Counted from the first letter of the stretch, positions 50,415 to 59,545 are shown. The stretch: DNA of 64,000 nucleotides from Methylococcus mesophilus (GCF_026247885.1 NZ_CP110921.1:3293501-3357500), one strand, 5' to 3'. Notes: generated by a model not told the origin, from the letters alone. Translations and numbers: made by a program.

Positions 50415-51323
50415 ATGAGTTTACTAGGAAACTTATATGCTGCGCTTCCCTTTCACGGAGTAAAACGCCCAGTATTTATCCTTGGTTTCGGACCTTCGGG
50501 CGCGACGATCCTCGGTACTTCATTATCAAGTCATCCGGATGTCGCCTATTTGAACGAGCCCAGGGCCTTATGGGTTTCCGCGTATCCGGAAGTCGATATC
50601 TGGTCATCCAAAGCTCCGTCTCGCGGCGGAAAGCTCGTCCTCGATGCCGCAGATGCCGTATATGCCAAAAGCAAGAAGCTAAGCCGATTGTTACGGATCG
50701 AAGCCATCAAACGCGGAGGCTCGGTTCTCATCGAAAAAAACCCGGCCAATAATTTTCGCCTCGCATTCATCCGTCATATTTTTCCTGACGCTAGATTCAT
50801 CCATATCTATAGAAATGGCCTCGAAGTCGCCACATCGATTGCAAAAATGATCGAGATAGGCGGCTGGCATGGGGAGGATGCTTACAAATGGGACAAGCTG
50901 GCCGAATATGCAATGCGCTTCGACGAGACGCGCCATCTGCCCGGCTTATGTTCAACGCCGTATGAAAAAGGGTTGCTGGAGTGGAGGCTGAGCACCGAAG
51001 CGGCGGTCCGCTTTCTGCGCAGCCTGCCGGAGAATAGTTTCTTCGAGCTTAATTATGACGAGTTCATCGATCGGCCGTTCAATATATTTTCGAGGCTGAC
51101 CGAGTTTATCGGAATAGATGCCGATCCTAATATGGCGAGTTTTCTTGCAAAACGCCTGATTCGAAGAGCGCCCAAGCCGGGATATTGCAACGTATCGGAA
51201 AAAGACGAGCTTATCGGCGGGCCGCTGTTGCCCCTGTCGATGGACGGTAATGGCGGGTTGACGAGGCGTTATGTCCCGAACGCGTTTCCCGCGAACTTGG
51301 CCGGCGTACTGCGGGCGGCTTGA
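50415..51323 (+). CDS. Sulfotransferase family protein
   Basis: A 302-residue P-loop sulfotransferase. The 5'-phosphosulfate loop is GFGPSGATILGTSLSSHP (about 22-39) and the 3'-phosphate motif is FIHIYRNGLEVATS. The acceptor is unknown; surface polysaccharide sulfation is typical. GGAG lies seven bases before the ATG. Base composition is clearly less GC-rich than in neighbouring genes and it contains many A/T-ending codons, which suggests recent acquisition. Confidence 0.82.
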   Translation: MSLLGNLYAALPFHGVKRPVFILGFGPSGATILGTSLSSHPDVAYLNEPRALWVSAYPEVDIWSSKAPSRGGKLVLDAADAVYAKSKKLSRLLRIEAIKRGGSVLIEKNPANNFRLAFIRHIFPDARFIHIYRNGLEVATSIAKMIEIGGWHGEDAYKWDKLAEYAMRFDETRHLPGLCSTPYEKGLLEWRLSTEAAVRFLRSLPENSFFELNYDEFIDRPFNIFSRLTEFIGIDADPNMASFLAKRLIRRAPKPGYCNVSEKDELIGGPLLPLSMDGNGGLTRRYVPNAFPANLAGVLRAA

Positions 51324-51359
51324 TGTCCGAGGTAAACGGTATCTTTGGGCTGGGCGTAT

Positions 51360-51387
51360 AGCTGCCGCCGATATATCGGCGACAGCT
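51360..51387. repeat. 28-base near-perfect palindrome
   Basis: AGCTGCCGCCGATA and TATCGGCGACAGCT are inverse complements with one mismatch and no loop. It lies 36 bases after the sulfotransferase stop and 5 bases before the terminal CRISPR repeat. It might be a terminator without a U-tract or a protein-binding site. Confidence 0.5.
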
Positions 51388-51392
51388 GTTGT

Positions 51393-51481
51393 GCGCACTG
51401 TTCCCTATGCGGCAGTGAAGCCCGCGCCATGATATTCCGGCCGAGGAACTACCTTTCTGAGCTGCCTATGGGGCAGTGAAG
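51393..51481 (-). CRISPR. Remnant type I-F CRISPR array: two repeats, one spacer
   Basis: Read on the minus strand, bases 51481-51454 form a 28-base repeat of the subtype I-F type (TTCACTGCC, ATAGGCAGCT, AGAAA). A 33-base spacer (51453-51421) follows, then a second 28-base repeat (51420-51393) that keeps TTCACTGCCGCATAGG but loses the other half, which is typical of the last repeat of an array. The repeat is joined directly to a 5' fragment of cas1. No further repeats or cas genes are in the window. Confidence 0.8.
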
Positions 51482-51482
51482 C

Positions 51483-51569
51483 CAGCACCCGGCAATGCTC
51501 GAGGTAATAAAGATTGGCGCGCTTGGAATGGAGGATGGTCTTGAGATCGGATGGGGAGGTGTAGTCCAT
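51483..51569 (-). pseudogene. cas1: 5' fragment of cas1 (type I-F)
   Basis: Twenty-nine codons starting at ATG 51569: MDYTSPSDLKTILHSKR, then ANLYYLEHCRVL. This is the highly conserved N-terminus of subtype I-F Cas1, which continues VNGGRVEYVT in intact proteins. Here the frame leaves Cas1 at codon 30 and reads through the CRISPR repeat and spacer to a stop at 51405. CAGGAG remains in place before the ATG. It is a deletion scar; no Cas1 function can remain. Confidence 0.8.
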
Positions 51570-51604
51570 GATGCTCCTGGGTTTCTTGGGGCGGCGGTGG
51601 TTCG

Positions 51605-52597
51605 CTATTCCGGATACTTGTCGAGCCGGAACAGCCAATCCTGTTCCTGTTGCGTCCGCTCCCGCTGCTCGATGGGTGGAAGCCAAGTGGTCCGGGCGCT
51701 TTCCGTGATTTTTTCCCGCAGCCAGCGGTGGGCCGGGTCCGATTGCGCCGAGCGGTGCCAGATCATGTAGATGGGAACCCGTTCGATCTGCCAGGGGACG
51801 GGATAGCACTGGATGCCGAACTGGTCTTGGAAAGTGTGGGCGAGCCGCTGCGACGTAAAGGCCAGCAGTTCGGTTTGCGCAACGGCCAGCAGCAGGATCA
51901 TGACGTTCGGCACCTGGAGCGAGATCCGTTCGTTGACCCGGTCGAACCAGGTTTCCTGTTCGGGAATGACGCTCAGGCTGGGGTAGTGTCCGTTGACTGC
52001 GACGAAATGCTCCCGCAGCGCCTGCTCCGGGGTGAACGAGTCGCCGATGCGGGGGTGGTCCCGCCGCGCGATGATGACCATCTGGTGCTGGTAGACCAGA
52101 TCGTGAGCCAGGCTGGGGTCGGCGAACCGGTTGTAGTGCACCAGAACGTCCAGGCTGCGGTCGCGCAGTTTGCCGATCGCCTCTTTTTCGGAGTCGAGTG
52201 AGTGGACCGACAGGCGGGCATTCGGCGCTTCGCTGTGGATAGCCTGGTACAGCGCCGTGCTCATCAGGGAGCCGCCGCCATAGACCATGGACACCGAAAA
52301 ATGCCGATAGCTTTCGGCAGGGTCGAATGCGTCGTCGGCGGACAGGCCGGTCCGGATCAGATTGAGGGCCTGGTGTGTCCGGTCGTAAAGCTCGTCCGCA
52401 CATGGCGTCGGTTGCAGCCCCAGGTTTTTCCTCGCCACAAAGAGCGGGTCTTGCGTTACCAGCTTGAGCCGCCGCAGGGCGTTGCTGATGGCGGGCTGGG
52501 TCATGCGCAGGCGCTCCGCCGCCTTGAGCTGGCTGCGCTCTTCATAGACCGCTTCGAATACCGTCAACAGGTTCAGATCCGTGCCGCGCAGGTTCAT
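51605..52597 (-). CDS. LysR-family regulator, LeuO-like (1)
   Basis: A 330-residue transcriptional regulator. The N-terminal winged helix (MNLRGTDLNLLTVFEAVYEE ... RMTQPAISNALRRLK) is of the LeuO/NodD branch. The effector domain runs from about 95 to 300, followed by a Gln/Arg-rich tail. It is a close paralog of the next gene upstream (same strand, 46-base gap), differing mainly after residue 95 and in the tail. Confidence 0.87.
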   Translation of the reverse strand: MNLRGTDLNLLTVFEAVYEERSQLKAAERLRMTQPAISNALRRLKLVTQDPLFVARKNLGLQPTPCADELYDRTHQALNLIRTGLSADDAFDPAESYRHFSVSMVYGGGSLMSTALYQAIHSEAPNARLSVHSLDSEKEAIGKLRDRSLDVLVHYNRFADPSLAHDLVYQHQMVIIARRDHPRIGDSFTPEQALREHFVAVNGHYPSLSVIPEQETWFDRVNERISLQVPNVMILLLAVAQTELLAFTSQRLAHTFQDQFGIQCYPVPWQIERVPIYMIWHRSAQSDPAHRWLREKITESARTTWLPPIEQRERTQQEQDWLFRLDKYPE

Positions 52598-52643
52598 AGG
52601 GTGAGTGGCTCCGTTGTCGTTGATCGTCAGTCGCTTGCCGGCT

Positions 52644-53573
52644 TCATGCGCTCGACCCGGCGGGCCGATCCCGGATCCTCCGTACGCATTCTTTGAGCTT
52701 TTCCCGGAACCACCGGTGTGCCGGGTCCTCTTGAGCGGAACGGTGCCAGATCATGTACATGGGTACGGGCTCGTTCTGCCAAGGGACTGGGTAGCGCTTG
52801 ATGTCGAACCGCTTGCCGAAGGTATCGGCAAAGTGCCGGGAGGTGAACGCCAGCAGATCGGTCTGCGCGACCATCACCAGCGATACCATGACGCTCGGAA
52901 CCTGAAGAGCGATTCTTTCGCCGACGCGGTCGAACCATGCTTCCCGCCGCATGCCCGGGAAGTGGCCTTCCACTATGGCGAAATGCTCTTGCAGCGCTTG
53001 TTCCGGCGTCAGCGACTCGCCCAGACGCGGGTGGTCACGGCGCGCGATGACGACCAACTGATGCTGGTCGATCAGTTCGTGCGCCAGGCGGGGATCGGAA
53101 AATTTGTTGTAGTGCACGAGGATGTCGAGGCTGCGGTCGCGCAGCCTCGCTATCGCTTCTTTCTCGGATTCGATCGCATGGATAGACAAGCGGGTTTTCG
53201 GCGCATCCCGCCCGAGAGCGTGGTACAGGGGCGGGCCGATCACCGATCCGTCGCCGTGGATGATGGACAGCGAAAACTGCCGCCGGCTTTCGGCAGGGTC
53301 GAATTCATGGTCGTGGGCCAGACTGGTCCTGACAAGCTCGAGCGCATGATGGATCTGCTCGTAGATTTCGTCCGCGCGCGGCGTCGGCTGCAGCCCGACG
53401 TTTTTCCTCGCCAGAAACAGGGGGTCTTGTGCCACTAGCTTGAGGCGGCGCAGGGCGTTGCTGATGGCCGGCTGGGTCATGCACAGGCGCTCCGCTGCCT
53501 TGAGCTGGCTGCGCTCTTCATAGACCGATTCGAATACCGTCAACAGGTTCAGGTCCGTGCCGCGTAGATTCAT
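52644..53573 (-). CDS. LysR-family regulator, LeuO-like (2)
   Basis: A 309-residue paralog of the neighbouring regulator, with MNLRGTDLNLLTVFESVYEE and CMTQPAISNALRRLKL in the DNA-binding domain and a LysR effector domain behind it. The start is divergent from the LPMO-chitinase gene, with 219 bases between the start codons, so it is a candidate regulator of that gene. The duplication is in tandem. No effector can be named. Confidence 0.87.
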   Translation of the reverse strand: MNLRGTDLNLLTVFESVYEERSQLKAAERLCMTQPAISNALRRLKLVAQDPLFLARKNVGLQPTPRADEIYEQIHHALELVRTSLAHDHEFDPAESRRQFSLSIIHGDGSVIGPPLYHALGRDAPKTRLSIHAIESEKEAIARLRDRSLDILVHYNKFSDPRLAHELIDQHQLVVIARRDHPRLGESLTPEQALQEHFAIVEGHFPGMRREAWFDRVGERIALQVPSVMVSLVMVAQTDLLAFTSRHFADTFGKRFDIKRYPVPWQNEPVPMYMIWHRSAQEDPAHRWFREKLKECVRRIRDRPAGSSA

Positions 53574-53792
53574 GAGGTGAATGGCTCCGTTTACAAAATC
53601 GCAATTGGACGAACTATCAGGCGCGAACTAAACATTTACAGTCAGCAAGGCGCCCGTTCGCGGTTTCTCATCTCCGCACTCACGGGAGCGGGGCGCCTGG
53701 CTGGCAAGGCAAAGCGGCGCATCAGGCACCGAGGGACTTCGCCGGTACCCGTTCGCTTTCCTCTTCAGTTCGACGTTCACAGGAGTACGTCC

Positions 53793-56531
53793 ATGAAAAT
53801 GAAAAAATTGAGCTTGATCTGTCAAGCGTTGATCGGTACCGGCCTGGCCGTGGCTGCTACCGATGAGGGTTATGCGCACGGTTCGATGGAGGTTCCGCCC
53901 AGCCGGATCTACAACTGTTATCGGAGCAACCCGGAGAATCCGACCTCGGCTGCCTGCGCGGCCGCCAAAGCGGAGTCGGGTACGCAGCAGTTCTACGATT
54001 GGAACGGTGTGCGCCAGGGCAGCGCCAATAGTCAACATCGACAAGTCATTCCGGACGGACAGCTTTGCAGCGGCGGCGGTTCGGAATTCGCCGGTATGGA
54101 CTTGGCGCGTTCCGACTGGGAAACGACCACCATCGCTCCCAATGCCGACGGCCAGTACCAATTCGTCTATTACGCCACGGCTCCGCATGCCACCAAGTAT
54201 TTCGATTTCTACGTGACCAAAGACGGCTACGATCCGAGTCAGCCTCTGGCCTGGGACGATCTGGAAGCGGCGCCGTTTTGTTCGGTCAAGTCCGTGACGC
54301 TGAAAAACGGCCGCTACAACATGACCTGCCCCTTGCCGCAAGGCAAGAATGGGAAGCATGTGATCTACGTGATCTGGCAGCGCAGCGACAGTGGGGAAGC
54401 GTTCTACGCCTGCACCGACGTCGTGTTTTCCGCCGGCGGGACGCCCACAAACACACCTACGCCCGCGCCGACTCCCGGCGCCACCGCTGCGCCCAGCCCG
54501 ACGCCGGCGCCCACCGCCGCGCCCTCGGCTGCGGCGCCCGACGGCACCTGGGTCGGCGGCTATTATCCGAGCTGGTCGTACTGGCGGGTGCATTCCGGCT
54601 TCATGGCCAATGCCGACAACCGGTCGCTCTCCGGCTTGAGATCGGGCAGGGGCACTTTCAAGATCGTCTCGGCGAGCGCGGCCAAGCCCCAGTACGTCAC
54701 CTATGCCTTCCTGACGATCAAGACCAGCAGGAACAGCAACGCGGACGTCAGCTACGGCGGTTCCGCGATCAACTACCAGGGGGCCGCGAACGGCGCGGTG
54801 GTCGACGTCGACGAGCTGGTCGAAGCGGATGTTGCCGCCAAGAACTACGCCTATCTGCAGGACTACGTGGCCCAGACCGGCGCCATCCCCGTGGCCTCGG
54901 TCGGCGGCTGGAGCTACACCCAGCGCTTCACAGATTTCTATCAAGACTGGACTGCCAATCCGCAGGTGCTGGACACCTTCGTCACCAGCGCCGCGGCCTG
55001 GATGAAGAACCACGGCTTCAAGGGCCTCAGCATCGACTGGGAATATCCCGGTTTCGGCCACAACGGCAGCCAGGACCAGGGCAAACACCAGGGTGAGGGC
55101 GCTTTCTTCAACACCTTGATCGCCCGTCTCGGCGCCAAGCTGGCAGAGCTGTCGCAGCAGGACAGCGTACATTATTACCTGTCCGTGGCGACTTCGGTGA
55201 ATCCGTACATCGCGGCGGGGGATAATGGTTCGATCGATTGGAAGACGGTTGCGCAGCAGGTCGACTGGATCGATCTGATGGCGCTCGACATCAACGGCGA
55301 ATTCAACGCGGGCGCACCGTCTGACCAGGCGGTCGCGGCTTCCCAGGCGCCGCTGGACTACATCCAGAAAGCGCTGGATTTCTACATCACCCAGTCGGGC
55401 GTGCCGTCCAGGAAGATCGTCCTGGGCGTGCCGGCCTACGCGCGGCAGATGCTGGTGCAGGATCAGCCGGCTTCGGCCAACCAGTTCGGCTACGGCGGGT
55501 TTATGAAATATCCGGGGATCGACGGCATATTCAACACCTTCGAGAGCAATTACTACGCTGCCGGGGCCAAGTACAGCCAGGCGTTCACGGATTCGCCCAA
55601 TCCGGAGGCCTATTATCCGGCCGGCGGCGCAGTGGATTTCACTGGGGTCTATCCGTATTCGTGCTTCACCAAGCTGTTGAATCCGGGCGCCACCGTAGCG
55701 GCGGATTGCCCGATGATGCTGAACGCGACGCCCAATGGGATCGACAACCGCGGCCAGGGCGGCCAGGAACTGCCGTCGGACATCAAGGCGACCCAGGTCG
55801 GCGTCTACGACTGGCTGTACAGCCAGAGCCAGAGCGTAGTCCAGAACTTCTACGGCGGCAGCGGCTATTACCCGGCCTACCCCGTCTTCTCGCTGGAATC
55901 CAAACGCTCGCTGGATACCAAGATCGACCAATTGGTGAGGCCGTACAACCTGGGCGGGGTGTGGTTCTGGGACTATACCCAGGACTCCGTGAACGATCCG
56001 AGCATGTCTCTGGTGGTCGAGGCGTACAACAAGCTGCGCTCGTCGGCTCCGAGCCCGACGCCCGCGCCGACGGCGACGCCGAGCCCGACAGCCAGCCCAA
56101 GCCCGGCCCCGACCGTCACGCCGACTCCAGCGCCGACAGCGACGCCGAAGCCGACCGCCAGCCCGACGCCTGCGCCGACCCCGAACTATCCGAAATATGT
56201 CGATGGCAAGGCATACGCGGTGGGAGCCAAGGTCGTCGCGATCGACGGCAACGTCTACCAGTGCAAGATCGCGGGCTGGTGCAGCACCGGCGGCTGGGCC
56301 TACGCGCCGTTCGCGGGAACCTACTGGAGTTCCGCCTGGACGAAGCTCACGACCAACGGCACGCCCGATCTGACGGCCGCCCAGCCGTATCAGAACGGCG
56401 TCGGGTACAAGGCGGGCGATATGGTCAAGGTTGGGAGCCAGGTGTATTACTGCAAGCAGCCCGGCTGGTGCGGCCAGGCGGCGTATGCGCCGGGTTCGAG
56501 CAATGGCCCGATGGCCTGGGGAAAGTTCTGA
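53793..56531 (+). CDS. Secreted AA10 LPMO-GH18 chitinase fusion with two chitin-binding modules
   Basis: A 912-residue exported protein. The signal peptide (1-28) leaves His29 as mature N-terminus (HGSMEVPPSRIYNCY); with His132 in APHATKYFDF this makes the copper histidine brace of AA10 LPMOs. A Pro/Thr linker (about 223-257) leads to a GH18 barrel (about 259-745) with LSIDWEYP: catalytic Glu417 and Asp415 are kept, but the Asp two before is Ser413 and the first Asp is Lys410. A second linker (about 751-798) precedes two CBM5/12-like modules (about 799-850 and 862-912). AGGAG lies before the ATG at 53793. The protein should oxidise and hydrolyse chitin outside the cell. Confidence 0.88.
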   Translation: MKMKKLSLICQALIGTGLAVAATDEGYAHGSMEVPPSRIYNCYRSNPENPTSAACAAAKAESGTQQFYDWNGVRQGSANSQHRQVIPDGQLCSGGGSEFAGMDLARSDWETTTIAPNADGQYQFVYYATAPHATKYFDFYVTKDGYDPSQPLAWDDLEAAPFCSVKSVTLKNGRYNMTCPLPQGKNGKHVIYVIWQRSDSGEAFYACTDVVFSAGGTPTNTPTPAPTPGATAAPSPTPAPTAAPSAAAPDGTWVGGYYPSWSYWRVHSGFMANADNRSLSGLRSGRGTFKIVSASAAKPQYVTYAFLTIKTSRNSNADVSYGGSAINYQGAANGAVVDVDELVEADVAAKNYAYLQDYVAQTGAIPVASVGGWSYTQRFTDFYQDWTANPQVLDTFVTSAAAWMKNHGFKGLSIDWEYPGFGHNGSQDQGKHQGEGAFFNTLIARLGAKLAELSQQDSVHYYLSVATSVNPYIAAGDNGSIDWKTVAQQVDWIDLMALDINGEFNAGAPSDQAVAASQAPLDYIQKALDFYITQSGVPSRKIVLGVPAYARQMLVQDQPASANQFGYGGFMKYPGIDGIFNTFESNYYAAGAKYSQAFTDSPNPEAYYPAGGAVDFTGVYPYSCFTKLLNPGATVAADCPMMLNATPNGIDNRGQGGQELPSDIKATQVGVYDWLYSQSQSVVQNFYGGSGYYPAYPVFSLESKRSLDTKIDQLVRPYNLGGVWFWDYTQDSVNDPSMSLVVEAYNKLRSSAPSPTPAPTATPSPTASPSPAPTVTPTPAPTATPKPTASPTPAPTPNYPKYVDGKAYAVGAKVVAIDGNVYQCKIAGWCSTGGWAYAPFAGTYWSSAWTKLTTNGTPDLTAAQPYQNGVGYKAGDMVKVGSQVYYCKQPGWCGQAAYAPGSSNGPMAWGKF

Positions 56532-56575
56532 GCCTGACTAGACGCCGGCCCGATTCGGGCCTTGAGCGGTAGAGA

Positions 56576-56606
56576 ATCCCCGCCGCTATGCGGCGGGGAT
56601 TTCTTA
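56576..56606 (+). terminator. Terminator between chitinase and lpxD
   Basis: Stem ATCCCCGCCGC / GCGGCGGGGAT (56576-56586 and 56590-56600, 3-base loop), then TTCTTATTT. It stops the chitinase transcript and lies next to the stop codon of convergent lpxD, so it may act both ways. Confidence 0.75.
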
Positions 56607-57668
56607 TTTGGCGGAACCGAGCTCGGCGACGGCTTTTTCCAACTTCTTCAGCCGGGTCCAGATTTCGTGCAGGCGCGGCATCACCGCCATGTTCTTGAGG
56701 TATTGCTGCAAGGGCTGGGCGGGGCCGCCGGCGTACATGCCGGGTTGCTTGATGCTGGTGTTGAGGCCGGCGCGGTGCAGCAGCACGCTGTCGTCGGCGA
56801 CCGTGATGTGGTCGATCGTGCCGGTCTGGCCGGTGGCGATGACGCGCTTGCCGAAACGGGTGGAGCCGGACAGCCCGGTATGGGCACAGAGGATGCAGTC
56901 TTCCCCGATCTCGACGTTGTGGCCGAGGTGCACCAGTGCGTCGATGATGGTGCCGCTGCGGACGCGGGTCGCGCCGTAGGTGCCGCGGTCGATGGTGGTG
57001 TTGGCCCCGATCACCACGCGGTCTTCGATGACGACCTTGCCGGTGTGCGGAATGCGGTAGTTGCGGCGCTGGGCGTCCTGGGCGAAGCCGAAGCCTTCCG
57101 AGCCGATGACGCACCCTGGCTTGAGGATGCAGTTGGCGCCGATTTCACAGTCGATGCAGACGGTGACGCCGGGATGCAGCACGGTTTCCGCGCCGATGCG
57201 GGCGCCGCGCTCGATCACCGCGTTGGCCATCAGCACCACGCCCCGGCCCAGGACGACATCGGCTCCGATCACCACGCCCGGACCGATGATGGCATCGTCG
57301 GGTACTTCCACGCTGTCGTGGATCACGGAAGAAGGATGGATGCGCGGCCATTCGGTGTCGCGCACGTCGCGGTCGGCGTAGGCCTGTTTGATCAGCGCGA
57401 TGGCGAGGCGGACGTTGGGCGCGACCAGTACGGCCAGTGCCGGCGATTCGCCGAATTCGGCGGCGATGGCCGGCGTCGCGATGACGGCTGCCGGCTTGCG
57501 TTCGAGTACGTCGCCGACGTATTTGGGCTTGTCGATGAACACCAGGTCGCCGGAGGCACAGTCCTCGATCGGCGCGACCTGGGTAATGACGGCATCGGGG
57601 CCGAGCCGGTTCGCGATCAGCCCTTCCGGCTGGAAGCGTTCGAAGATTTCCGAAACGGTGACGTGCAT
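56604..57668 (-). CDS. lpxD: UDP-3-O-acylglucosamine N-acyltransferase LpxD
   Basis: A 354-residue lipid A biosynthesis enzyme. The N-terminal uridine-binding domain (about 1-100) precedes many left-handed beta-helix hexapeptides (VVIGADVVLGRGV, TVLHPGVTV, IGSEGFGFAQD) and a C-terminal helix (RLHEIWTRLKKLEKAVAEL). The catalytic His lies in LVHLGHNVEIG. It is not next to bamA, fabZ or lpxA, the usual lpxD locus, so this may be a second copy or relocated. It is the last gene of the trp block strand. Confidence 0.9.
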   Translation of the reverse strand: MHVTVSEIFERFQPEGLIANRLGPDAVITQVAPIEDCASGDLVFIDKPKYVGDVLERKPAAVIATPAIAAEFGESPALAVLVAPNVRLAIALIKQAYADRDVRDTEWPRIHPSSVIHDSVEVPDDAIIGPGVVIGADVVLGRGVVLMANAVIERGARIGAETVLHPGVTVCIDCEIGANCILKPGCVIGSEGFGFAQDAQRRNYRIPHTGKVVIEDRVVIGANTTIDRGTYGATRVRSGTIIDALVHLGHNVEIGEDCILCAHTGLSGSTRFGKRVIATGQTGTIDHITVADDSVLLHRAGLNTSIKQPGMYAGGPAQPLQQYLKNMAVMPRLHEIWTRLKKLEKAVAELGSAK

Positions 57669-57713
57669 GGTGAGTCCTCTTCGATGGCCGGAATGATTCG
57701 GGGTGAGTGCCGC

Positions 57714-58514
57714 CTAGGCGGCGAACAGCCGCTGCAGTTCGACGCCGGGCTCGGGGGCGCGCATGAAGGCCTCGCCGACCAGGAAGGCGTGCACCCCGTG
57801 TTGCCGCATCAAGGCGACGTCCGGCGGCGCCAGGATGCCGCTTTCGGTGACCACGGTGCGGCCTTCAGGGATCAGCGCCAGCAGGTCCAGGGTGGTCTGT
57901 AGGCTGACGTCGAAGCTGCGCAGGTTGCGGTTGTTGATGCCGACCAGGGGCAGCTCCAGCGGCAGCGATCGTTCCAGTTCGGTACGGTCGTGCACTTCCA
58001 CCAGCACGTCCATGCCGAGCGAGGTGGCGAGCTGGGCCAGATCGCGCATCTGCGCATCGTCCAGCGCGGCGGCGATGAGCAGGATGCAGTCCGCGCCGAT
58101 CGCCCGCGCCTCGTAGACCTGGTAAGGGTCGACGGTGAAGTCCTTGCGCAGCACCGGCAGGGCGCAGGCGGCGCGGGCCTGCTGCAGATAGTCCTCGCAG
58201 CCCTGGAAGAAGTCCCGGTCGGTCAGCACCGACAAGCAGGCTGCGCCGCCCGCGGCATAGCTGCGGGCGATCGCTGCCGGCTGGAAATCCTCCCGGATCA
58301 CGCCCTTGCTGGGCGAGGCCTTCTTGATTTCGGCGATCACCCCGGCCTGGCCGGCTTCGATCTTGGCCCGGAGGGAGCGGACTAAGCCGCGCACCGGATC
58401 GGCCTGTTCGGCCTTTGCGCGCATTTCGGACAGCGGCAGCGCCTTCGTTCGGTCGGCGATCTCCTCGGCCTTGCGCGCCAGGATCTTTTTCAGGATGTCG
58501 GGGGTGTCGCTCAT
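57714..58514 (-). CDS. trpC: Indole-3-glycerol phosphate synthase
   Basis: A 266-residue TIM-barrel enzyme of tryptophan synthesis. Visible motifs are [15 protein letters not shown] (catalytic Lys), [47 protein letters not shown], and [11 protein letters not shown]. It follows trpD with a 5-base gap, so it is in the operon. It is a monofunctional TrpC, with no TrpF fusion. Confidence 0.95.
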   Translation of the reverse strand: MSDTPDILKKILARKAEEIADRTKALPLSEMRAKAEQADPVRGLVRSLRAKIEAGQAGVIAEIKKASPSKGVIREDFQPAAIARSYAAGGAACLSVLTDRDFFQGCEDYLQQARAACALPVLRKDFTVDPYQVYEARAIGADCILLIAAALDDAQMRDLAQLATSLGMDVLVEVHDRTELERSLPLELPLVGINNRNLRSFDVSLQTTLDLLALIPEGRTVVTESGILAPPDVALMRQHGVHAFLVGEAFMRAPEPGVELQRLFAA

Positions 58515-58519
58515 GGCGT

Positions 58520-59545
58520 TCAGCTTGCGGCGAATTGGCGGGAAAGGGCGGCCAGCGCTTCAAGCTTGGCGCGGGCCGAGCCGTCGGCGATAACGGCCTC
58601 GGCACGGCGGATGCCGGCTTCCAGCGAATCGGTCACGTCGGCGGCATAGATGGCGGCGCCGGCGTTCAGGGCGACGATGTCGCGGGCGGGGCCCGGCATG
58701 TTGTCCAGCACGCCCCGCATCATCTTCAGGCTGGCGGCGACGGTGTCGATGGCGAGTTCGCTCAAAGCGGCGCGCCTGAAGCCGAACTGCTCCGGCTGTA
58801 CGTAATAGTTGGTGATCAGGCCGTTTTTCAGCTCGGCGACATGGGTGGGTGCGGCGATGCTGATCTCGTCCAGCCCGTCCTCGGCATGCACGACCAGGAC
58901 GTGTGAGCTGCCCAATTGCTGCAGCACCCGGGCGAGGCCTTCCACCCATTGGTCGGTGTACACGCCGACCAGCTGGTTCGGCGCGCCGGCGGGATTGGTC
59001 AAAGGGCCGAGCAGGTTGAACAGGGTGCGGACGCCGAGTTCCCGGCGTGGTCCGATGGCGTACTTCATAGCGCCGTGGTGGCGCTGGGCGAACAGGAAGC
59101 CGACCCCCAAGGTTTCGATGCAGGTCTTGACCTGATCCGGGGTGAGTTCGAGGTTGATGCCGGCGGCCTCCAGCACGTCGGCGCTGCCCGAGCGGCCGGA
59201 CACCGAGCGGCTGCCGTGCTTGGCGACCCGTCCGCCCGCCGCCGCGACCACGAAGGCCGCGGTGGTGGAGATGTTGAAGGTCTTGCTGGCATCCCCCCCG
59301 GTGCCGCAGGTGTCGAGCAGATGGGGGCCCGATACCGGCACCTTGGTCGCCATTTCCCGCAGCACCTGGGCCGCGGCGGCCACCTCGTCGACGGTCTCGC
59401 CCTTGCAGCGCAGGGCGATCAGGAAGGCGCCGATCTGGGCCGGCGTGGCGCCGCCGCTCATGATCCTGCGCATGGCGGCGCGCATCGCGCTGGGACTCAA
59501 GTCCTTGCCGGCCAGCAGGGTTTCCAGGATTTCGGGGATTTCCAT
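58520..59545 (-). CDS. trpD: Anthranilate phosphoribosyltransferase
   Basis: A 341-residue enzyme transferring phosphoribosyl to anthranilate. It has the PRPP loop [53 protein letters not shown] and [17 protein letters not shown]. It lies 6 bases after trpG and 5 before trpC. Confidence 0.96.
   Translation of the reverse strand: MEIPEILETLLAGKDLSPSAMRAAMRRIMSGGATPAQIGAFLIALRCKGETVDEVAAAAQVLREMATKVPVSGPHLLDTCGTGGDASKTFNISTTAAFVVAAAGGRVAKHGSRSVSGRSGSADVLEAAGINLELTPDQVKTCIETLGVGFLFAQRHHGAMKYAIGPRRELGVRTLFNLLGPLTNPAGAPNQLVGVYTDQWVEGLARVLQQLGSSHVLVVHAEDGLDEISIAAPTHVAELKNGLITNYYVQPEQFGFRRAALSELAIDTVAASLKMMRGVLDNMPGPARDIVALNAGAAIYAADVTDSLEAGIRRAEAVIADGSARAKLEALAALSRQFAAS

Noticed and set aside
51393-51569. 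Atypical I-F3 array linked to a Tn7-like transposon
   Set aside because: No tns, tniQ or cas6-8 genes and no Tn7 end are present; the cas1 fragment points to an ordinary I-F locus, since I-F3 transposons lack cas1.
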